Below, piece by piece: positions 54,792-61,480 of a stretch of 64,000 bases of DNA. Numbering within the stretch: position 1 is the stretch's first letter; each line of letters begins with the position of its first letter. Source of the DNA: an uncultured Coriobacteriaceae bacterium (GTDB lineage Bacteria > Actinomycetota > Coriobacteriia > Coriobacteriales > Coriobacteriaceae); contig CALUOP010000001.1 of NCBI GenBank assembly GCA_944322305.1, forward strand, positions 124,001-188,000, in the 5' to 3' direction. The position numbers and the translations under genes are program-made. Below the pieces are notes generated by a model. The model was not told the DNA's origin and did not search any database. It worked only from the letters and a program-made list of their open reading frames with translations.

Positions 54792-55739
54792 TCACACCCC
54801 CACGTCCATGATCCGACGGATGATCCACCACGCCACGGCGTCGAGCGCAAGCGCCGCAGCGATCGCCCCCACGCCCACAGGCGTGGCCGCCCCCGCCCGG
54901 AAGTCTGCCGAGAAGAGCCCGAGAAAACCGATCATCACGAGCGGCATCGCGGCAACCACCTGCGCGGACATGCGCGCCTGCGACGTTTTGACCTCAAGGG
55001 CGCGCTCGAGCGCGAGCCTCTCGGACACGATGCCCGACGCCTCCTCGAGCAGCTCCTTGAGCGGGGCGCCCGTGCGCTGGGACACGCCAATGGCGGGCAC
55101 GACCAGGTCCAACCCAGGCGCGTCGATCTCGCGCTCGAGCACGGCGAGCACCTCGGACAGGGGAACGCCGCAGTCAAGCGAGAACGCCGCGCGGGAAAAC
55201 GCCCCCGCTATCGGCTCGCGTTCCCCCTCCCCCACGTAGCGGAACGCCTGGGGCACGGAGCGCCCCGAGCCAAGCGCCACGGCAAGGGCCTGGAAGACCT
55301 CGGGCATCGCCTGCTCGAGCGCCGCACGCTCGCCCGCGCGCGCCTTGCCCGCGCGGCGGGCTGCAAGGGCACAGACGCCCGCCGCCCCCGCAGCCGCCCC
55401 CAACGGCGATCCTGCGAGCACGAAGCCGGCAAGCGCCGACGCGCACAGGGCGACGAGGCCGCACGCCAAGAGCTCCGCGTCGCTCAGGCTCCGCACGGCA
55501 GCCGGTAGCCCCGGCCTCAGGCGCGCGACAACGCGGCGCACGCGCGGCCCGCGCGCCAAGCGCCCGAGCGCCGGCAAAGCGGACAAGCGGGCCAGCCCCT
55601 CGCGCAGCAGCTCCTCGCGCAGCAGCTCCTCGCGCGACGCGGGCACCGGGCGCGCGCCCTTCTCGCCCGCCGCCCCCAGCGCCAAACCCGCAGAACAGGC
55701 TGCCAGGCACCCTACGCCCACGCACGGCCAGACCTCCAT
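54792..55739 (-). CDS. tadB: TadB-like pilus platform protein
   Basis: A 315-aa T2SS-F-domain protein with two N-terminal helices, the core EQAMPEVFQALAVALGSGRSVPQAFRYVGE, LKELLEEASGIVSERLALERALEVKTSQARMSAQVVAAMPLVMIGFLGLF and a C-terminal helix. An in-frame repeat EELLREELLREGL near residues 38-50 comes from a short tandem DNA duplication (about 55600-55632). Its start overlaps the tadA end by 28 bp. Confidence 0.88.
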   Translation of the reverse strand: MEVWPCVGVGCLAACSAGLALGAAGEKGARPVPASREELLREELLREGLARLSALPALGRLARGPRVRRVVARLRPGLPAAVRSLSDAELLACGLVALCASALAGFVLAGSPLGAAAGAAGVCALAARRAGKARAGERAALEQAMPEVFQALAVALGSGRSVPQAFRYVGEGEREPIAGAFSRAAFSLDCGVPLSEVLAVLEREIDAPGLDLVVPAIGVSQRTGAPLKELLEEASGIVSERLALERALEVKTSQARMSAQVVAAMPLVMIGFLGLFSADFRAGAATPVGVGAIAAALALDAVAWWIIRRIMDVGV

Positions 55740-57037
55740 GCCTCCACCTCCTCAGCTCCGAGCAGCCCGGCGCGCGCCGAGCACTCCACAAACGGCGGTT
55801 CCTCCACCAGCGACCAGGTGCGCTTTGCGCTGTCGAAGGCAACGTAGGGCGCAAGCGCCACACCGCCGCCCGGCGCAGCCGCCACGCCCGTGAACGAGCC
55901 CACGTACCGCCGCCCGTCCGCTTGGCGCTCGGACATCACGATGCCGTCCAGCGCCGAGGCGACCTGCGCCTCGATGAGGTCGGAGGGCAGGTCGATGCCG
56001 TAGCGCGCCAGCAGGATCAGGCGCGTCACCGTCTCTTCGGCCGTGCCGGCGTGCAGGGTGGTAAGCGAGCCGTCGTGGCCGGTGTTCATCGCCTGCAGCA
56101 TGTCGATGCACTCGGCGCCGCGCACCTCGCCCACCACGATGCGGTCGGGGCGCATGCGCAGGGCGTTCGCCACGAGCATGCGGATCGTGACCGCCCCCTC
56201 GCCCTCGATGGAGGCCTCGCGCGCCTCCAGACGCACCACATGCGGGTGATGCGAGAACTTGAGCTCGGCGGAGTCTTCGATGGTCACGATGCGCTCGCCG
56301 GGGTCGATCTCGCAGGAGAGGGCGTTCAGAAGCGTCGTCTTGCCCGAGCCGGTCCCGCCGGCCACCGCCAGGTCCTGACGCACGCGCACCGCCCAGGAGA
56401 GAAGCGTCGCGTACCACGCCGGGACCGACCCCAGGCCAACCAGCTCGTCCAGGGAGCTGATGCGGTCGGAGAACTTGCGAATCGTGAGCACCGGCCCGTC
56501 GATCGCAACCGGCGGGATGACGGCGTTCACGCGGTAGCCGTTTTTCAGGCGCGCGTTGACGATCGGGCTGCGCTCGTCGATGCGCCGGCCGATCGGCGAG
56601 ATGATGCGGTCGATGGCGATGCGGATCTGCTCCTCGGAGTCGAACACGCGCCCCAGCGGCACGAGCTTGCCCGCCCGCTCGAAGAACAGCGAGTCCACGC
56701 CGTTGACCATGATCTCGCTCACCGTGTCGTCCTCCAGCAGCGGCTGCAAGGGCCCGAGGCCCAGCACGTCGTCGAGAACCTCCGAGGCCAGCTGCTCGCG
56801 GTCGACGGCGCGCGCGTCCTCGCGCTCGGTGGTGTTGAGCACCGCGTCCAGCGCCGGGCGCATCTCCTCGCGCGCCTGCGCCACGTCGGCGAGGGCCGCC
56901 ATGCGCGCCGCCTCCTCGAAGCCGACGCGCTCGAGAAGCTCGCGCTTCACCGCCGCTTTGAGCGCCGGCGGCAGCTCGCCGCCGCCGGGAGCCGCGGCGT
57001 CGCCGGACTCGTCTCGTATCCTCTCGAGCAGGCTCAC
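55712..57037 (-). CDS. tadA: Tad secretion ATPase (TadA/CpaF)
   Basis: A 441-aa VirB11/PulE-like hexameric ATPase powering Flp assembly. EIMVNGVDSLFFERAGKL in the N-terminal domain, Walker A AVAGGTGSGKTTLLNA (about 222-237), the Asp box TIEDSAELKF, Walker B/His box VVGEVRGAECIDMLQAMNTGHDGSLTTLHA. All catalytic motifs are intact. ATG 57037 overlaps the tadZ stop in ATGA. Confidence 0.94.
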   Translation of the reverse strand: MSLLERIRDESGDAAAPGGGELPPALKAAVKRELLERVGFEEAARMAALADVAQAREEMRPALDAVLNTTEREDARAVDREQLASEVLDDVLGLGPLQPLLEDDTVSEIMVNGVDSLFFERAGKLVPLGRVFDSEEQIRIAIDRIISPIGRRIDERSPIVNARLKNGYRVNAVIPPVAIDGPVLTIRKFSDRISSLDELVGLGSVPAWYATLLSWAVRVRQDLAVAGGTGSGKTTLLNALSCEIDPGERIVTIEDSAELKFSHHPHVVRLEAREASIEGEGAVTIRMLVANALRMRPDRIVVGEVRGAECIDMLQAMNTGHDGSLTTLHAGTAEETVTRLILLARYGIDLPSDLIEAQVASALDGIVMSERQADGRRYVGSFTGVAAAPGGGVALAPYVAFDSAKRTWSLVEEPPFVECSARAGLLGAEEVEAWRSGRAWA

Positions 57038-58575
57038 GGGCGCGTCTCCTCCTTCCAGGGCAGCTTGAACTTGCGGCGCGCCGCGTCGGCGGGCGCCGTC
57101 TCGGGCGGCGGTGCGATCACGCAGCCCAGCTCGCGCAGCAGCAGGCGCGCGAACTTGCGCACGTCCTCCGCAAACGGCTCCCGGCGCTTGAGCACCTCGC
57201 CCAAGCGCCCGAGGCGCATGAGCTCGGCGGCCTCCCCGCTTGCCGCCGCGACGCGCGTCTTTGCCGCAAGGCCGGCCTCCATCTCCAGGCGCAGGGCGAA
57301 CTCCTCAACCGGCGAGCGCCCCTCGAAGCGGTTCGCCACGCAGACCATCTTGGTTCGCGGCACGCCCAGCTTCGCCGCGAGCTCTATCACCCGCTTGGTG
57401 GCGGGTATCATGCCGGCGCGCAGGTCGGCTGCGACCAGGCAGCGCTCCGAGCGCGCCACCGCCTCGCTCACCGCGTCGCCCCACGGCGAGGCGGTGTCCA
57501 CGAGAACCACGTCGGCCTCGCGCGCGAGCGCCTGCAAGAGGTCCCCCATGCGCGGTGCCACGAGCTCGGCCGTCTCGGGAAGCCCGCACGGGCCCCAAAC
57601 CGTGAGGCCCGGGGCCACGAGCAAAGCCGACCGCGCGAGCGCCGCCTTCTCCAAGGGGGCGGGCTCGTTGGCGACAAGCGCCAGGTCGGGCGCGGCGTCG
57701 CACCCAACCAGCCGGTGCAGGTTGCCGAACATCAGGTCCGCGTCGACCACGGCCGCGCGCAGCCCCCACTGGGCCGCGCAGCAGGCAATACCGGCAAGAA
57801 GGGTCGTCTTGCCCGTGCCGCCGCGGCCCGAGATAACCGTAACCACCGGCGCGGCGGCATGCTGCGCCTCCCCTTCGCCGCCCGCCGAGGAGCCCCAGCG
57901 CCCTGGCGGGCCCGCAGCAGCTGGCCGGGGAGACCCCGGTGGGTCGGGCCGGCCCTCGATGATGCGCACCGGCGCGTTTTTTGGCGCGGGCTCCGGAGCC
58001 TTCTCGGGTTCGGGAGCCTCCGGCTGAAAGGCGCTTGCCCCGCGCGCGGAAACATCCCCAGGGCCCGGTGCCGGCCCGTCTCCGCCCTCCTGCGCGGAAC
58101 GGGCCGCCGGGGGCGCAGGGTCGGGCTGCGCGTCCCCGGCGGCAGAGACAGCCGCGGGTGCGGCCGCCGAGGAGGGAAGCGTGCTGGCACTCCGAAGGCA
58201 GGATCGCTCCTCCACCCGCGCCCCATCCTCAGAAAGAGCAGCGCTCCCCTGCTCGGCCGCCACAACCTCGGTGGCGCCGGCGGCAAACAGCAACGCGATG
58301 CGCCCCGGGTCGAGCACGCGGGCAACCACCACGATCTCCCGCGCGTGCCCGTCCGAGGCGATGCCCGCCACCACGTCGCGCACGGCGCTCGACTCGTCAC
58401 CGGAATCGACCAGCGCCACGCTCGCGCCGCCCGCAGGCAGCGCCCGCGTCATGCGGCGCACCTCGCCCAGGTCGCTCATGCGCAGAAGCTGGGCCCCTTC
58501 GTCCCGTGCGAGGATCTCGCGCTGCACGCCCCGGTACTCGTCGGCGGCGCAGCATGCCAGCCAGATCGCGCTCAT
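57034..58575 (-). CDS. tadZ: TadZ/CpaE-like MinD-type ATPase
   Basis: A 513-aa protein with an N-terminal receiver-like domain (about 1-95, ALVDSGDESSAVRDVVAG), a long Pro/Ala linker (about 110-235) and a C-terminal ParA/MinD ATPase: VISGRGGTGKTTLLAGIA (deviant Walker A, about 245-262) and VVLVDTASPWGDAV. CpaE/TadZ recruits the pilus machinery to its cell site. The start is ATG 58575, coupled by ATGA to cpaB. Confidence 0.88.
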   Translation of the reverse strand: MSAIWLACCAADEYRGVQREILARDEGAQLLRMSDLGEVRRMTRALPAGGASVALVDSGDESSAVRDVVAGIASDGHAREIVVVARVLDPGRIALLFAAGATEVVAAEQGSAALSEDGARVEERSCLRSASTLPSSAAAPAAVSAAGDAQPDPAPPAARSAQEGGDGPAPGPGDVSARGASAFQPEAPEPEKAPEPAPKNAPVRIIEGRPDPPGSPRPAAAGPPGRWGSSAGGEGEAQHAAAPVVTVISGRGGTGKTTLLAGIACCAAQWGLRAAVVDADLMFGNLHRLVGCDAAPDLALVANEPAPLEKAALARSALLVAPGLTVWGPCGLPETAELVAPRMGDLLQALAREADVVLVDTASPWGDAVSEAVARSERCLVAADLRAGMIPATKRVIELAAKLGVPRTKMVCVANRFEGRSPVEEFALRLEMEAGLAAKTRVAAASGEAAELMRLGRLGEVLKRREPFAEDVRKFARLLLRELGCVIAPPPETAPADAARRKFKLPWKEETRP

Positions 58576-59402
58576 CGTCCCGCCTCCGTCTCCGCCGCGG
58601 CGCTCCGCTCAGAGCCCGCCGCGCCCTCGTCGTCCTGCCCTGCCGCAGCCTCGGGGTCTCCCGCCGCGCCTGCCGCATCGGCATCCTCCTCGGCCGCGCC
58701 CTCGTCGGAGGTGCGGCCCGAACCCCCGTCCTCCGCAGCCTCGTCTCCTCCGGCGCCCCGGGCTCCGTCAACACCGAGCCCCGAGAGCGTGAGCGAGACT
58801 GTCCCCCGCGCGCTTGCGGCCAGCAGCTCCTCCACGCGCTCCGGCTCAACCGCCACCGTCACCCACGTGAGGTCACCCGAGCCGTCTGTGCCGAAGGTGC
58901 TTGCGTCGATCACGCGCGCCGCCTCGCTTATGCGGTCAACCACGCCGGAGGCCGCCACGTACACGTCCACCTCGTCGCCTGAGGTCAGCGCGCCGCCAAG
59001 CGCGTATTCCTGCTGCACTGGCACAGACACCGCCACGAGCCCCTCGGGCACCTCCACTGCGCTCTCCCGGCGCGAGAAGTACGTCTCCGAGATCACGGCT
59101 CCCTTCGGCACCCGCTCGGCAACCTCGCGCCCGCCCACCTCGTCAAGCGAGGTACACGCGTCCTCCGGCAGAAGGTCCGCAACCCAGTCGCGCAGCTCCA
59201 CGTTGGTGGCGTCGAGCTCGTCCCCCGCCTCGAGGGAGCTGGTCGCCACGCACACCGTAACGACCTCTCCCCCGTAGGCGGCAAGCGCTTCGGCGCGCGC
59301 CGCCTCGGCCTCGCGCTCCGCGGAGGAGACGGCCGTGAGCGCGAGCCCCGCGGCAGCCACGCCGGCAAACGCGCTGAGCAGCACGCGCACGCTTCGCTTC
59401 AC
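58572..59402 (-). CDS. cpaB: CpaB/RcpC-like pilus assembly protein (SAF domain)
   Basis: A 276-aa protein with an N-terminal signal/anchor (MKRSVRVLLSAFAGVAAAGLALTAV), a SAF domain (SSLEAGDELDATNVELRDWVADL; FSRRESAVEVPEGLVAVSVPVQQ) and GDEVDVYVAAS. The last 60 residues are acidic, low complexity (ADAAGAAGDPEAAAGQDD). It is the first gene of the operon. It starts with GTG at 59402; GGGGGTG is in front. Confidence 0.85.
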   Translation of the reverse strand: MKRSVRVLLSAFAGVAAAGLALTAVSSAEREAEAARAEALAAYGGEVVTVCVATSSLEAGDELDATNVELRDWVADLLPEDACTSLDEVGGREVAERVPKGAVISETYFSRRESAVEVPEGLVAVSVPVQQEYALGGALTSGDEVDVYVAASGVVDRISEAARVIDASTFGTDGSGDLTWVTVAVEPERVEELLAASARGTVSLTLSGLGVDGARGAGGDEAAEDGGSGRTSDEGAAEEDADAAGAAGDPEAAAGQDDEGAAGSERSAAAETEAGR

Positions 59403-59468
59403 GCAATCACCCCCGTCGGATCGCCGTGGCCCCGAGCACCGGCCCGCCTGCTGGCGGAGCGCGGCGCC

Positions 59469-59478
59469 TTGATATCAA
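59469..59478. promoter_or_regulatory. Palindrome TTGATATCAA before cpaB
   Basis: Ten-base perfect palindrome in the promoter region of the Tad operon, similar to the TTTGAYGTCAAA pair near the MarR gene. Confidence 0.35.
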
Positions 59479-59749
59479 TTGTGGGGGCAGAGCGTGCGCG
59501 AACCGCCTGCGCGCCAGGTGTTTGCCCGCACTCCCCGCCAAGGTCTTGGCGCACATCCAACACGCGCGAACGCGTACCGGCAACGCACCCGGTCAGCGCG
59601 TCGCACCCGGCAAACAGTGGAAAACCTCGCCAAGGTTGCGCAGGGCAAACGCGGTATACTCGCGACCGCCTGCCGGCCAAAACCGACCGCCCGGGGCCCT
59701 TCTCGCACCTCGCGCGAAAACAAGCGCAACCCGAGCCTGCGCGCACATG

Positions 59750-59776
59750 AAAACACCCCAGGCTAGCTGGGGTGTT
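59750..59776 (-). terminator. Intrinsic terminator of rsgA
   Basis: On the minus strand AACACCCCAG / CTGGGGTGTT with a short loop, followed by TTTT (59753-59750), 89 bp after the rsgA stop. Confidence 0.85.
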
Positions 59777-59864
59777 ACGAAATACTCCCTTGTGGAAAAC
59801 GCCCGGAAGGCACGGGCGGGAACCTATCTGCCCGCGCACGCGCCCGCCAACGCGGCGCCACCCG

Positions 59865-61040
59865 TCACGGTGCGACGTCAGGGTCCAGGCTCTGGGCGCT
59901 CACGCGCATCTCGGCCGCCAGCGCGCTGAACGCCTCGAAGCGCACCGCGTCGATCTCGCCCGCCGCAAGCTGCGCCAGCACCTCGCATCCCGGCTCGCGG
60001 GCGTGCGTGCAATCGTTGAAGCGGCACCCGCGCGCGGCCCGCACGATCTCCGGAAAGGCCCGCGCGAGCCCGCGCTCGTGCCCCACCAGCGGCAGGCTCC
60101 GCAACCCCGGGGCGTCGGCCACCACGCCCGCCCCGGGCAGTTTCACCATCATCCGGGCCACGGTGGTATGGCGCCCCGCGTCGTCGCGCTCGCGCACCGC
60201 GCCGGTGGCCAGCGCCTCATGGCCGAGCAGGCCGTTCAGCAGCGTGGACTTCCCGGCGCCCGACGCGCCTAAGATCATGCCGACCGTGCCGGCGGGTATG
60301 CAGGAGCGCACCTCCTCGAGCCCCGAGCCGAGCGCCGAAGAGGTGGCCACCACCCGCACGCCCGGCCCCACGAGGCGCTGCACGCGCTCAACGTCGGATG
60401 CAAGCGCGGCGGCATCCCCCTTGCGGTCGGCCTTGGTGAGCACCACCACCGGCTTGGCTCCGCAGTCGAGCGTCAGCACGAGCGAGCGGGCGATGCGCGC
60501 CAGCGGCACCGGGTCGGGCCCCAGCGCTTGGACGGTCAGCACCTCGTCCACGTTGGCGGCAAGCGTCTGGCGCTCGCCGCGGCTCTTGCCGCGCCAGCGC
60601 TCGAAGGCGCCCTTGCGCGGCAGAACCCGCTCGATCACGCCCATGTCGTGACCTGCCGGGCAAAGGAGCACCACCCAGTCGCCTACGGCGGGCAGAAGCG
60701 CGTCGCCCTTCTCGCGATCCTGCTTGGCGAAGCCGACCGCGTGCTCAGCGCGCACCGTGCGGTCGCTTGCCACCACTAAGGGAAAGCCGCGGTCGAGCCT
60801 GATCACGCAGCCCAGGCGCGCCTCGTCGGGGTTCTCCGCAGCGGCGCGCGCCCCCTCGAACGCCGCACGCTGCTCGGGCGTGGGCGCAAGGTCCCCGAAC
60901 GCGGGCACGTCGTCATACGCGTCCGCCGGCGGGAGATCGGCGAGAACCGCCGCCACGTCGACGGAAGCCGCTTTGCGCTCCCGCCGCCTGCGCTCTGACC
61001 TTCTCGCCTGTGCCTTGCCCGCCTGCCGCTTCTTGCCCAT
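59865..61040 (-). CDS. rsgA: Ribosome small-subunit-dependent GTPase RsgA
   Basis: A 391-aa circularly permuted GTPase assisting 30S maturation. OB fold (VVASDRTVRAEHAVGFAKQ region), G4 VLTKADRKGD, G1 LGASGAGKSTLLNGLLG, G3 VVADAPGLRSL, and a zinc-binding CRFNDCTHAREPGC. The N-terminus is extended and very basic (MGKKRQAGKAQARRSERRRR), which may help rRNA binding. It is a single gene with a terminator, downstream of the mirrored repeat array. Confidence 0.94.
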   Translation of the reverse strand: MGKKRQAGKAQARRSERRRRERKAASVDVAAVLADLPPADAYDDVPAFGDLAPTPEQRAAFEGARAAAENPDEARLGCVIRLDRGFPLVVASDRTVRAEHAVGFAKQDREKGDALLPAVGDWVVLLCPAGHDMGVIERVLPRKGAFERWRGKSRGERQTLAANVDEVLTVQALGPDPVPLARIARSLVLTLDCGAKPVVVLTKADRKGDAAALASDVERVQRLVGPGVRVVATSSALGSGLEEVRSCIPAGTVGMILGASGAGKSTLLNGLLGHEALATGAVRERDDAGRHTTVARMMVKLPGAGVVADAPGLRSLPLVGHERGLARAFPEIVRAARGCRFNDCTHAREPGCEVLAQLAAGEIDAVRFEAFSALAAEMRVSAQSLDPDVAP

Positions 61041-61085
61041 GCGCGCCCTCCTTCGTCATCTCCCTATGGTAGCGGAACACGCCCT

Positions 61086-61335
61086 CGTTGCCCGCGATTA
61101 CGTCACCTACCGCCCGGTTGCCCGCGACTTTGACCGCGAGGGGCTCGGTTGCACGCTGACGCGGCGCCTAAGAAGCGGTTAGCCGCTCCAAGCGCACGCA
61201 ACGCCCGTCATATCGAGAATCACCCGTCGTCAAAGCTCCCAACTGCTCCGACGGTGTCGAGCTCGCGACCAACCGGAAGCCTGTACGTCGCCGGAGCGGC
61301 CAAGCGAGCGCCCAACGCCACATCCGCAACCAGCC
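61086..61335. repeat. Mirrored 12-bp box array, copy 2
   Basis: Direct boxes start at 61086 (CGTTGCCCGCGA), 61116 (GGTTGCCCGCGA), 61147 (GGTTGCACGCTG) and 61177 (GGTTAGCCGCTC). Inverted boxes end at 61244, 61274, 61305 and 61335 (read on minus: AGTTGGGAGCTT, GGTTGGTCGCGA, GCTTGGCCGCTC, GGCTGGTTGCGG). Steps are 30, 31, 30 on both sides, mirrored about 61210.5. The box core is the same as in copy 1 at 38.9 kb. No gene is evident in 61041-61480. Confidence 0.7.
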
Positions 61336-61393
61336 GGGCCGCCCCTCGCTGCCACACGCCGCTGCGGACCGGCACGTCCGCCCTCCGCGCATG

Positions 61394-61424
61394 AAAAAGC
61401 CCCGGGGCACGCAACCCCGGGGCT
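61394..61424 (-). terminator. Intrinsic terminator of the P-type ATPase gene
   Basis: AGCCCCGGGG / CCCCGGGGCT stem, followed on the minus strand by TTTTTC. It lies about 57 bp after the stop. Confidence 0.9.
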
Positions 61425-61480
61425 CGGCTTGCAGTGTGCGGCGCAAAGGAGCGCCGGCGCGCGACGCGTCTGCCGCAGCC

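Larger units (their letters stand above)
59403..59864. other. Intergenic region upstream of the Tad operon
   Basis: This 462-bp stretch has no convincing gene. It holds a perfect palindrome TTGATATCAA at 59469-59478, 67-76 bp before cpaB, where a regulator could bind, and the rsgA terminator at 59750. On the minus strand CACAATTGATAT could serve as a weak -10 region. No clear -35 is seen. Confidence 0.4.

Noticed and set aside
59651-59660. GTATACT as a plus-strand promoter
   Set aside because: No gene follows on that strand and no -35 hexamer is present.
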